A stretch of DNA of 64,000 nucleotides from Alviniconcha marisindica (Eukaryota; Mollusca; Gastropoda; Provannidae): positions 537,501 through 601,500 of the forward strand of contig JABMCL010002457.1 in the NCBI GenBank assembly GCA_018857735.1, given 5' to 3'. Below are positions 28,273 to 42,200 of this stretch, in pieces. A program made the position numbers and the translations under genes. The notes under the pieces are model-generated. The model was not told the DNA's origin, made no database searches, and was given only the letters and a program-made list of their open reading frames with translations. Each line of letters opens with the position of its first letter. Position 1 is the first letter of the stretch.

Positions 28273-31200
28273 CCATATAATACCTTATGTAAACTGTTCT
28301 GGTAGGACTGCACTCTATGTGTGAATAGAATATTGTATTGAGGTTAATGTGTATCATGTGAGTGCTCAGGGCGTTGATGAGCGCATGATAAACGTACGTT
28401 ATTATTATTATTCTATGCTATGGGCACGGGATCTTAGTGCATGCTGTGCACACAAAGGTGAGACAGGCAATGATGAGTCTGAACAAGAGTCGACTCAGAA
28501 ACACTGAAAAATGGTCCTGCATCCTGCTGCATTCTTCCCGGCCAGCCTGCACCTCAACCTGCAGCTCCCTTGAAAGACTATCCACTGATCTCATGCTGAA
28601 CTGAGTTGGATCTGTGGGAGATGAGTTGCCAGGCTCCATCATAGCTCGGATGTCTACAGAACATTCAGTTGTCACGGCTGGCCTGACACATGCCACCCAT
28701 GTCTTTGCAGTTTGGCTTGTGCACACAACAAGTGTGTCAAATGATTTAGGACGGTGAAGGAACAAAAAGTGTTTTCAAAATTCAACATCAAATCAGCGGG
28801 GCATGAAAGAACAAAAACTGTTTTCAAAATTCAACATCAAAACAGCAGGGCATTTCAAAATAAAATCATCAATCATTTCAAGATATTATTTCCTTATCTT
28901 TTTCCAGTTGTTCAGAACACAACACTGAGCAAGCTGTAGTTCCCCTAAGACACAACCCATCACTGAAGACACAAAATCAATTTCTCTGCGTCACTGAAAC
29001 AGTTTTGCTGTGCATAATCATGTTCTTTGAGGCTTCAGCACAGTCTGCGACAGAAAACGTTTCTGCCACAATGGTACAGCAACATCATTTGCACAGGTAA
29101 ACAAACAATAAAAGAAGCAAACCCAAAGTGACTTACTTGTAGAAGCCAGTGGCTGAAAGGGAAACTCTGTCAAAGAAAGCAGCACTGATCTGAAGAAAAA
29201 AAACCATGCACTGGTCACTTGACTGGTTCATGCTTAGTTGCTACATTGAAAATCATTTACAGCCCTTGTCACTCCCCTCACCCTTCTAACCCCCACCCCC
29301 AATGCCTGGATGTGCGCATGCATCCTCATTTGTGACCATCTATTTGCTTGCTTTCATTGTAGTTTGCCTTTTTTAAACTAGAATTCAAACTCATAAAGCT
29401 GGCAAAACATATACGGCATAGTCAAAAACACTGTTCAAGAGTTAAAATGGTAAAGGGAAAAAATGGGTATATACTGGTGCTTACTAAAAATTCAAACAGT
29501 GTTGAATTTTCCCCACAGTTTAATAATGTGAATCTATTTTGGTTTTACTTTATATTACTAACAACAATATGTCAGAATAAATGTACAGGATGGTGTTCAG
29601 TCTTGTTACAAGTGGACACTGATACAAGTGTTAGTGGACATAAGTGGACACTGCTACAAGTGTTAATGGGTGTAAGTGGACACTGTTACAAGAGTTAGTG
29701 GACATAAGTGGACACTGTTACAAGTGTTAATGGGTGTAAGTGGACACTGTTACAAGCGTTAGTGGACATAAGTGGACACTGCTTTCAAGTGTTAATGGGT
29801 GTAAGTGGACACTGTTACAAGTGTTAGTGGACATAAGTGGACACTGTTACAAGTGTTAATGGGTGTAAGTGGACACTGTTACAAGCGTTAGTGGACATAA
29901 GTGGACACTGTTACAATCGTTAGCGGACATAAGTGGACACTGTTACAAGTGTTAGTGGACACAAGTGGACACTGCTACAAGAGTTAGTGGACATAAGTGG
30001 ACACTGTAGATGAACACAAGTGGACAGTGCTACAAGCATTAGTGGACATAAGTGGACACTGTAGATGAACACAAGTGGACAGTGCTACAAGCGTTAGTGG
30101 ACACACGTGGACACTGTAGATGAACATAAGTGCACAGTGCTACAAGCATTAGTGGACACAAGCGGACACTGTAGATGAACATAAGTGGACACTGCTACAA
30201 GCATTAGTGGACACTGTAGACGAATGTAAGTGGACACTGCTACAAGCATTAGTGGACACTGTAGATGAACGTAAGTGGACACTGTTACAAGTGTTAGTGG
30301 ACACAAGTGGACGCTACGTGGGCACTGTTGCAAGCGTTAGTGGACATGGGTGGACGCTGTAAGTGAACGTACCAGCTGCTCCCAGCTGTGGTCAGGGTGC
30401 TGGGCCTGCAGGGGCTTCAGACGCTGCATCAGGGTTGTGCAGGCGTCCTGCAAGATTGACACAAGCAACGCTGCACTCTCCTGGGTCAACAGTAAGTCAG
30501 CTCCACAGCTTGAACAGGGTCCTACGGGTGAGTGTGAGCTACTGATCCCGGTCCTGAGCAGTTGAATGTCATGGAAATATGACTGAGTGCTGCCATGTAA
30601 ACGCCAGATCCTGAGGATCGGGGCACAGCTTGAACAGAGTCCTACGGGTGCATGTGAGCTACTGATCCTGGTCCTGAGCAGTTGAATGTCATGGAAATAT
30701 GACTGAGTGCTGCCATGTAAAAGCCAGATCCCGAGGATCTTGGCACAGCTTGAATAGGGTCGTATGGGTGAGTGTGAGGTACTGATCCTGACCCTGAACA
30801 TTTGAATGTCATGGAAATATGAATGCTGCCATGTAAAAGCCAGATCCCGAGGATCGGGGCACAGCTTGAATAGGGTCATATGGGTGAGTATGAGGTACTG
30901 ATCCTGGTCCTGAGCAGTTGAATGTCATGGAAATATGACTGAGTGCTGCCATGTAAACGCCAGATCCTGAGGATCAGGGCAATGAGTGCATGGCAAACAT
31001 GAACAGTGGATATCCTATGGAGCACAGCTATGAGAATGCCTAACTGAACATCTCATCCTCCTGAACACACACACACACACAAGTGACAGGGTGTACACAA
31101 ACACATGTGTACACACATACACACACATGCATGCATGCACACACCAACACACACACACACACACACAAGTGACAGGGTGTACACAAACACATGAGTACAC

Positions 31201-31305
31201 ACATACACACACACATGCATGCACACACGTTTGCACATGCACACACGCATGCACACCCGCACATGTTCGCACAGGTATGCACGCACACACACACACACAC
31301 AAATG

Positions 31306-31343
<38 letters not shown>

Positions 31344-32280
31344 ACACACACACACACACACACCGCACGCACACACACATGCATGCACGCATACACTCAC
31401 TGACATACACACAGAGCTTCTGTCAGAAAAACACACCAGGACTGCTCCCCCGAAAAGGTCCGAGGATACACTGGCTGCAGTGGGGCTGGCGTTGGGGATG
31501 ACAGAGGTCGCTGTCTCATCCACCTGGATCTTGGCCAGTGGCACCCCCAGCACCTGGCTGGCCACCTGCACACACACACACCAACAATAATAACAATTTA
31601 TTTTATACAGCTTTTTATTTGAAATAAATCTGTCAGCTTTTTAGCTTATATTTTCTTTAAAATAAAATAAATCTGTCAGCTTTTTAGCTTATATCTTCTT
31701 TAAAATAAATATGTCAGCTTTTTAGCTTATATTTTCTTTAAAATAAATCCATCAGCTTTTTAGCATACATTTTCTTTAAAATAAATCTGTCAGCTTTTTA
31801 GCTTATAATTTCTTTAAAATAAATCCGTCAGCTTTTTAGCCTATATTTTCTTTAAAATAAATTTGTCAGCTTTTAGCTTATATTTTCTTTGAAATAATTC
31901 CATCAGCATTTTAGCTTATATTTTCTTTAAAATAAATCTGTCAGCTTTTTAGCTTATCTTTTCTCTGAAATAAATCCATCAGCTTTTTAGTTTATATTTA
32001 CTTTAAAATAAATCTCAGCTTTTTAGCTGATATTTTCTTTAATATAAATCTGTCAGCTTTTTAGCTTTCTTTACAATAAATCTGTCAGCATTTTAGCTTA
32101 TATTTTCTTCAAAGTAAATCTGTCAGCTTTTTAGCTTATATTTCCTTTAAAATAAATCTGTCAGCTTTTGCAGGATTAGTATCACTGGTCCATTCGACAT
32201 GCAACACAAGACCATGTGACACACAAACATTCAGACAACATGTAGAATGACTGACTCACCCCCCACCCCACCCCCACCCC

Positions 32281-32344
<64 letters not shown>

Positions 32345-32875
32345 GACCTGCATGAGTTTGATGTGAAGTCCCTGCCCCATTTCCACACCACAATGAGAAA
32401 TCAAAACAGTGCCATCCGTGTAGATGTTCACCAGAGCTGCTCCCTGAAAGAGACACCACAAGTACATTGGTGAAAAAACCCCATCAGCTTCACAACACTA
32501 ATGAGCCAGCCAAATACAACCTGGCATGACAAATGTAGTAAAGGCCACCGGAACGTTTGGATACGACCGCTAAGTGCACATCATCAAAATGAAAGTAATT
32601 CAGGATTTCTTCACAAGTGTCAACCCTGTGGCTGAAAGCACTGAATACAAGCATGCAGAATACATATGTATACAGAAAGTGTTACCAGTGTTTTAGTACT
32701 TTGTCTGAAAAAAGCTGTGTCCGTGTGTGGCTGTTGAGTGTAGATGGATGCACATAAATGAGGGGGGGGGGGGGGGGGGGGGGGGGCATGAGAGATCTAA
32801 GAAAGAGCATTGCTTATCTATGAATTTTTGTATCTGAGTGGACGAGTGGAGATTGGTGTATGTATGTCACTGTGT

Positions 32876-32921
<46 letters not shown>

Positions 32922-33171
32922 AACATGGTTATTGTTTGATAAGGCGATAATGGTAGACTACAATATTTAAGATTCTGTTTGCTTGAAATGTATGTTAGTG
33001 TGGTTTTTGCATAAGATGTTTGTACAGCGCAGTGAGTTTAACTCTGGTTAGAGAACAGCGCTTTATAAGAATTATTTATTATTATTATTATTATTATTAC
33101 CAGTATAATATAAAGCTATGAAATAATGCACACACAAACACAGCTAAACAACATTTCACAAGTATAAATGA

Positions 33172-33227
<56 letters not shown>

Positions 33228-36200
33228 TTCTTTACAGGGAGTATACTGGTAATACACCTGTAACATATTTTATTGAATTATACTGAATAATGCTGATTCA
33301 GCCTACAAGGTCCGTTAATGTTAAGTAAAACCCAAATATTATTGTCTTGATCTTGAGCTTGATTCCATGCGTTGCAGGACCTAACTCTAGGTATAGATTT
33401 AGTAGAGCCCACTGAGCTGCCTAGTAACAGCTCAAGTTTTGGGGCGCTCGGAACCGGTTTAAGAAAAGTATGAAATAACCATACGTGTATCAACGTTGTT
33501 GATCTTCTGTTCCCAACGAACTGAACCTGAAAAAAGGTTCGTCACACTGCGCTGCAAGATACTCCCTTGCGCACCTAGATACTGTGAGTCACAGGATTAT
33601 TGTTAGTATGTTAGTTAGTGTGTGCGTGTGTGTGTGTGTCTGTGTGTGTGTGTCTGTGTGTGTGTGTATGCGCTTTGAATAGTCTCTAGGGACTGAGATT
33701 TTGCACTTTAAAAATACTTTTATTATTATTATTAAAGTATTAATTAAATAATGATAGTATACTCTATTCTCTCTAACAAAAGATTAAATCATATTTATTG
33801 AAGGAAGGAAGATTTCCTGGCATGCCACTGTTGTAATGATAAAAATACCATGTACCAGAATCACTAAGGTTTGAGTCAAGAATGCTCAGTGGTGAGTTCA
33901 GCACCTGCATCACAGGATCAGTGCATTTTCCATGCCACAAAATATGTGAAAGAAACAGTCACACTTCGATTACAGGAGCCTCATGGTGACCGTGTCCTTG
34001 TACAGCAGTTCAATACTTTCACAAGTCACTCCAGCATCAGATATTTACCATCAAACTGAGTTTGGTTGCCACCCAAAATCATAAGCTCAGAAGACAGAAA
34101 CCGTCATATTAACCCCTTCACTGCCACGATGTCACTTGAAAACAACCAATAAAAGTGCAAAATCTGAAACGCTGAAGCCTTTTTGTTTTCTTTTTTGCAC
34201 CGGCGTGTGAAAGGATTTTCATCCAAATGCACAGCACTGAAAATAGATTCGTTATAACACCGGAAACTACACTGTTTTTGAGGCACGTCCGTGCACCTTT
34301 CAGCCTGGAAATTTTACAGGCTGGGGCAGTGAAGGGGTTAAAGGAGCCCTTACTGTGACCTTGACCTTGAAGACAGCAAGCCAATTCTTCACAAGAGTCC
34401 AGGTCACAGTGATGCCCCACCATGCCAAGCTTGGCTACAGAAGACGGAGCAGCTACGATGTTATCATCTGAGGCATGGCAATAGTAAAGCAGATGATCAT
34501 AATAACTGATAATAATAATAGATAACTTTTGTATAGCGCTATTCTCTGGTGTACCCAAGCTCACTGTGCTTCACAACATTCTCCAACATTTTCTAAGTTT
34601 CACAAACATAATACATATAATTATGACAACTAACAATGTATGATATCCGAGTACATGTGCCATATGAGAAACAACAATATATTAAAAAAATGAATCATTA
34701 TAGTACTACCTACCCTTAATTCCATCTCTCCCAGTCCCCACCCCCACCCACCAACTCACACACACACACAAATATGAAACAGGTAGCGGTTGGCATGTAC
34801 AAATCAATCAGAAGGCTTGACAGAAGAAATGCATTTTTAGGTTAACTTTTAAAATTAGAGGGAGGGAGAAGCTCTCAGGTCGGCTGGCAGTGAGTTCCAG
34901 ACAGTCGGAGCAATGTAACCAAAAGAACGTTCACCAAACGTTTTCATGTTTGTTTTTGGAATTTTGAGCAGTCTTTTTGTCGAAGAACGAAGGGAGTGCG
35001 ATGGTTGATATGTGCAGAGAGAAGAAGACAGGTATGGCGGAAGAGCGCCTTCAAAGTGATGGAAAGCGAGTGTAGCGAGCTTGTACTAAATGCGGTATTT
35101 AACTGGGAGCCAGTGGAGTTCTTTCAAAAGCGGTGTGACATGATCACGCTTTGATTTTTTCAAGATGAGCCGTGATCATGAAATCCTGTTCACAGATGTA
35201 CACCAGTAACTACCTGCATGAAGAATGCATAGTAATAGCCTATGCCGTACTTGACTGGTGTCACTGCAATGCCTCTCTTGCGCCACCGATTTTCACTGAA
35301 AAGGAGAAGAGAAATGTGACATTTTGATTTGTGTGCTGCCAAAACACTGCTCACAAATTTGATCAAACTTACCCTCATTCACCCACACCTCCAACTGACT
35401 CTCATTTACAACTGATCCTACAGCCATCTCCATGAGCAACATCAAACAAGGGCAGTCTAGATTAAGTCAGCACAGAAGCATATACTGTCAGTGCTCCACA
35501 TGCATGTTCAAACTTTATTTGACTTAATATCATCTGTATCATCTGTCACATTTACCTGAATGGCCATTGCATGGTAGTACAATATGTACATCTTGACCAC
35601 TGATATACTCATTTACATACTCATACGCATTTATGCATTGATAAGCTAAACAATTTTAGGAAAGAATATCGTGTAAGTTCTAATTTGTTCGAGCATTAGC
35701 CATTGGTACCTGGTCAAATCCTGAGAGAAAAAGAAAATGCACACAAACAAACATGCATGCATGCATACGCATGGGCACAGTGGGGCATGCATGCACCAAA
35801 ATGCACATGCAAGTATGCTCACATGCACACACACACACAACAAAAGCAAAATAAAGTTCAGACCTGTTGAAGAGGTCAACCTCTTTACGTCGCTGCACAA
35901 ACTTGCTCTGTGTTTTGACGTCATCCCAGCAACGCCGCAAGTTACACTGCGTCAAGACTGTTTTGTAGTGAGTGGTGTCCCCTTCCTTGTATAAATTGAT
36001 TTCGCGGAGCTGCACACAGAAACCACAGGAATCTTCTGTCGCAAAAAAACAACAACTGTGTCTGGTCCTATCGGGACATCAATTTCTGCACCCACAGTAG
36101 CCACTATAGATACCTCCCAGTGTTACCAGTGTGCAGAACTCAAACAGTATTTGTGAACTGATTTAAATAATAATAATGTACATTTATCATGTGCTCATCA

Positions 36201-39200
36201 ATGCCCTGAGTGCTCACATGATACATATTAACCTAAATATATTCTATACACATGTAGAGCACAGTCCTACCAAAACAATTTACATGAAGTATTATACAGA
36301 AAAACAAACACACGCACTACACACACACACACACATACACACACACACACACACACGCAGGCACGCACGCATGCACACACGCACACGACTGTAGCAGAAA
36401 CTGGGCACTGATATCAGCAGGCAAAAAATGGCAAGACTGCTGAGTCTTTATGCCCTGGAAATAACAAGGTTTGAAGAAAAAAAAGTGCAACGACACTGAC
36501 ACCAATGTACAAACAACACCCACTTTCTCTGGGACCATGTTGAGATGGGCAGCAACCTGGGTCAGGGCTGTTTCCAGGATGGCACCAGCCTGCGGAGCGC
36601 CAAAGCCTCTGAAGGCAGTGCAGGAAGGAATATTGGTTTTGCACAAGCGGGCAGCAGCTCGCAGGTTTGGGATGCAATAGCCCATGTCAGTTTCTACCAC
36701 TGCCTTCTGCGCTACCTGAACCACAGGAAAATAGCAAACACATTGGAAACATGAGACATTCTGGCTTCATGTGGCTGAACGTACATAAAGTTCAGTTAAT
36801 AAAATGTGAATTCTTTTTGCACTACACTGAACTGAAACCATCACTTGCACTGGGGCTGTTGCCAAATGATAAAATCGGGGTCGTGCTGACCCACAACAGA
36901 CAGAAAATGAACGCTTGCCAAAAAATGTCAAATGCTGGCATTTAAAAAAACACTCAAATGAACTCTGGTTTACTGCTAAGTGTTCAGACATCTACCGAGG
37001 TATTTCAGCCATGTTTGGATATTGGCTAGTTACCCTTTTATAAACAAAAAAACTAAAACAAAAAGGCAAGAAAGAAAAGCACAGACTATTTATCCAAGAC
37101 TAAATTCTGAGGGCACTGTGATGCAGCTGAAAATGTGGAAAGTGATTGAAACACTTCTGCCACCCAATTTATACCATTCTTTACAATCACTTGTGGTGGC
37201 CAGTTGCTCAGTGGGTTAGAGCCGGTGCATGCTGACCAAGCAGACTCATCACCGGTGTTGCTGGTCCTCGTTAGCAGCGGTCAATTTTCACCTCTAATAT
37301 GTGATACTGATTTTGGGGCTGGATGCTGGGGGATTTTCTCTGGGTGCTCTGATTTGCTCCACCTTTACCCTGAACCTTAACAGGAGTAGGTTTACAGAGT
37401 CTTGCCAAACTGACCGAAAAGGACAGGTCCAAGGAACACCCAGCATTCACGTAGTACATGACATCATAGGCTAGGATTTTGCCGTTGGAGGTGAACCCAA
37501 TCTGAAAACAGTTTCCCATCAATGAATCAAATCATGAATCAGCTGGTGAGAGAGTGAATGAATGAGTCAGTGACTGAGCGAGTCTGTCAGTGAGTATACG
37601 AGTCAGTCAGCGAGTATGCAAGTCAGTGAGTGAGTATGTGAGTCAGTCAGTGAGTCAGTCATTCAATCAGGTGGTCAGTCAGTCATGCAGTTATTCAGTC
37701 AGCCGTCAGTCAATTCCACACAGAAGATCAGATTACCTCTCAAAGGTCATGCATAGGCATGACAGTTGGTTGGTAAATCATCACAAACTCAGAACAACAC
37801 ATTGCCTGTGAAAGCGATAGCTCTGCCCACTCAGTCATGTACCTTTGACAAATCTTTATATAGGTGCTATCAGACAGCGCCCACCAATCCAGACCTTGAA
37901 GGTCTCCAACTGGGCTCAGTGCCAGCATTCTCAGGAAGGGCATTCCTGCCAGCAATGGCTTAGTGTAAATGCACAATGGCAGATAACAGCACCATCTGGC
38001 GGCATGTTGCACGTACCACCGATGAACCACCACCTCCTAGCTGTCCATCAAAAGCCCAAAATAAAAGGGCTGTCTCTTGATGAAAAATGTCGAAAAATTC
38101 TCTGGAAAAAACAAAAGTCAGGAGCCTGGAGTCAGGAGTTCAAAAAGAACCGGATCAGTAGAAGAGCAAGAGAGGAGAGAGAAAAAAGGGACTCAAATGA
38201 CAGCCCTGGCCTCCCTTCAGGGCACATACAATTAAAAATGAACTTTACGGAACGTGGATAAAGACAAGAAGAGTAGGTAATTTGGAGTTTTATGCCCAGT
38301 CAACCATTACGGTTATCTCAGGGCATTTCGCATTTTGTCGGCACACAATAATTGTTAAAAATATTAAAAACATGTTAAAAACTGGTATATATTCAGATTT
38401 TTAAAAACAGTCTTAAGATGTGGGTATAACACAAACTCAAAACCTTTTCTTATATATATATATATATATCAATGCTTCGTGAAGTCAATCCAGAGACGAG
38501 AAGAGAGACAGACAGACAGAGACACTGAGTGTGCAGTTAGCGAGTAGACCTTGTATTTTCCCAGAAAGGGGTGGATGAAGACAAAAAGAGAGACAGACGA
38601 ACAGAGAGACTGAGTGTGCAGCCAGATTGTATTTACCTTGTATTTTCCCAGGAAGGGGTGTCTGGTCCCAGTCATCATCATGTCCTCGTCACGCTCCAGT
38701 GTGCAGCGAACAGGACGGTTGTGTCTGCACAGATTCAGCACACCACCATGGCATTTCAATCACTCATGATGAAGCTATCAAGGGAACAATAATAAACAGT
38801 GCAACACATGCCCACTACTTATGCCAGCAGTCAAGGGAACAGGATTAAACTGTCAAAGGAACAGGATTAAACTGTCAAGGGAACAGGATTAAACTGCACC
38901 ACATTATGACATGTATGTATCATGAAAACAGTCAGGGGAACAGGATTAAACTGCACCACATGACATATGTGTGTATTATGACAGCAGTTCAGGGAACAGG
39001 ATTAAACTGCACCACATCATGACATATGCATGTATTATGCCAGCAGTCCAGGGAACTGGATTACACTGTCATGGGAACAGGATTAAACTGTCAAGGGAAC
39101 AGGATTAAACAGCACCACATTATGACATATGTATGTATCATGACAGCAGTCAAGGGAACAGGATTAAACTGTCAAGGGAACAGGATTAAACTGCACCACA

Positions 39201-42200
39201 TTATGACATATGTATGTATCATGACAGCAGTCAAGGGAACAGGATTAAACTGCACCACATTATGACATATGCATGTATCATGACAGCAGTCCAGGGAACA
39301 GGATTAAACTGCACCACATTATGACATACGCATTATGACAGCAGTCCAGGGAACAGGATTAAACTGCACCACATGACATATGAATGTATTATGACAGCAG
39401 TCCAGGGAACAGGATTAAACTGCACCACATTATGACATATGCATTATGACAGCAGTCCAGGGAACAGGATTAAACTGCACCACATGACATATGAATGTAT
39501 TACGACAGCAGTCCAGGGAACAGGATTACACTGTACCACATTATGACATATGTATGTATTATACTGATATGACAATGAACCCATTATCAGATGACAAAAG
39601 ACATTTGACATCATCCACTGATACTACTGATATGACAATGAACCCTTTATCAGATAACAAAAGACATTTGACATCATCCACTGATACTACTGATATGACA
39701 ATAAACCCATTATCAGATGACAAAAGACATTTGACATCATCTACTGATAATACTAATATGACAAGGAACCCTATATCAGATGACAAGACATTTGACATCA
39801 TCCACTGATACTACTGACATATCACATTCACATGAACCCTTTATCAGATGATAAAAGGCATTTGACATCATCTACTGATAATACTGATATGACAATGAAC
39901 CCTTTATCAGATGATAAAAGGCATTTGACATCATCTACTGATAATACTAATACGACAAGGGAAACCCCTTTTTCAGATGACAAGACATTTGACATCATCC
40001 ACTGATACTACTGACGTGACAATGAACCCTTTATCAGATGATAAAAGGCATTTGACATCATCTACTGATAATACTAATATGACAATAAACCCGTTTTTCA
40101 GATGATAAAAGGCATTTGACATCATCTACTGATAATAAAATGACAATGAACCCTTTATCAGATGATAAAAGGCATTTGACATCATCTACTGATAATACTG
40201 ATATGACAATGAACCCTTTATCAGATGACAAGACATTTGATATCATCCACTGATACTACTGACGTGACAATGAACCCTTTATCAGATGATGAAAGGCATT
40301 TGACATCATCTACTGATAATACTGACAATGAACCCTTTATCAGATGACAAGACACTTACTTTGCAGCAGCAACAGCCACCGGTAGAGCATGCAAACCGGA
40401 TCGCGTTTCCTTGCCCCCAAACGCGCCCCCTGAGGATAAGCACGGTGTTGACTGTCAATCTTAGAACCCAAATGAGACTTGTAGTCAGCAGCAAATAAAC
40501 AACTAACAATCAACCAGCGAACCTGCAAGCTGGCAACCCAGACCATCAGCCAGCTGCCTGAAGAACTCGGTTAAACCCCTGGACGTTAATAAAGGCTTGT
40601 CCGACCAATAGCACTTGCAGCTGGCTCACATTCAAAGTGGGGAAACCAAAATTTCATTATCAATTTAAGCTCCCATGGGGCCTTGAAAACGGCTCAATTT
40701 TTTTTACCACTTTCTCAGCAACAGACTATGTGTGCAGCGTCATCATGTGACCAGACGTTTCACTCTTCAACACATGTTCTACAAATGACCACACAACTTG
40801 GTGTACAACAATTTAGCAAGCTACAGCAAACATACACGTTTAACTCCAGCTTCAAACATACACGTTTAACTCCAGCTTCAAACATCCACGTTTAACTCAC
40901 GCTTTGTGTTTCAGTCATAAACAAGCATAATTTACAGAACGGCATAAGCTGAAATCTGCAGCATCCACTTGCACACCTTAATTCCAACTTACCAAGCCTT
41001 CGTGACTGAACCTTCACTTTATTCATGGGAACCCCAAGTGCGGTAGCCACCCCCTCCTGGAACAAAGTGTGTCAATATTCATGGAGAGATGTAAGTACAA
41101 AAGTCAATGGTCAGTATATCAAAATTCCAGCTAATCAATAACTGTGACCTGGTCTACCTGAAGATGGAAAATTTGGTACAGTAGTACCACACACTGCATA
41201 ACTGTGACTTGGTCTACCTGAAGAAGATGGGGGTTCTGTGTACATCAATATCACACACTGTATAGCTATAACCTGGTTTACCTGAAGAAGATGGGGGTTC
41301 TGTGTACATCAATATCACACACTGTATAGCTATAACCTGGTTTACCTGAAGAAGATGGGGGTTCTGTGTACATCAATATCACACACTGTATAGCTATAAC
41401 CTGGTTTACCCGAAGTATAGCTATAACCTGGTTTACCCGAAGAAGATGGGGGTTCTGTGTACATCAATATCACACACTGTATAGCTATAACCTGGTTTAC
41501 CCGAAGAAGATGGGGGTTCTGTGTACATCAATCTCACACACTGTATAACTATAACCTGGTTTACCCGAAGAAGATGGGGGTTCTGTGTGCATCAGTATCA
41601 CACACTGTATAGCTATAACCTGGTTTACCCGAAGAAGATGGGGGTTCTGTGTGCATCAATATCACACACTGTATAACTATGACCTGGCCTACCTGAAGAA
41701 GATGGGGGTTCTGTGTGCATCAATATCACACACTGTATAACTATGACGTGGCCTACCTGAAGAAGATGGGGGTTCTGTGTGCATCAATATCACACACCGT
41801 ATAACTATGACGTGGCCTACCTGAAGAAGATGGGGGTTCTGGGTACATCAATATCACACACTGTATAACTATAACCTGGTTTACATGAAGAAGATGATCA
41901 ATATCACACACTACAACAATGAGTTGGCATGCCAGAATAAAGCAATCAGTTAGTTCGTTGATTTTGATGTCCTGTCACCTGCACAGGGGCACCTAAAGAC
42001 AAACAACAACAAAAACCCGCCAGTGTACATCACACCTGTAAAAACAATATCATGATGAGCAAAGGGCATCAGTTCATAAACAAAACACTGGCTAATTGCT
42101 TGTCCAGACACAAAAACACTGGCTTGCAGTAGCATGCCTTAACGGAAAAACAATCAGAAGCATTGTGAGCAGCAGGTGTGCAGAATGCTCCAATGTGAAC

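Noticed and set aside
34118..34564. 148-codon minus-strand open frame
   Set aside because: It spans the TTAA element and repeat sequence within an XDH intron and has no recognisable domain.
36317..36724. Aldehyde oxidase rather than xanthine dehydrogenase
   Set aside because: The pocket keeps Glu in GGKETR and the XDH-like ending KPWFVDL; aldehyde oxidases typically have Val there. The Lys at the Arg position keeps some doubt, noted as a finding.
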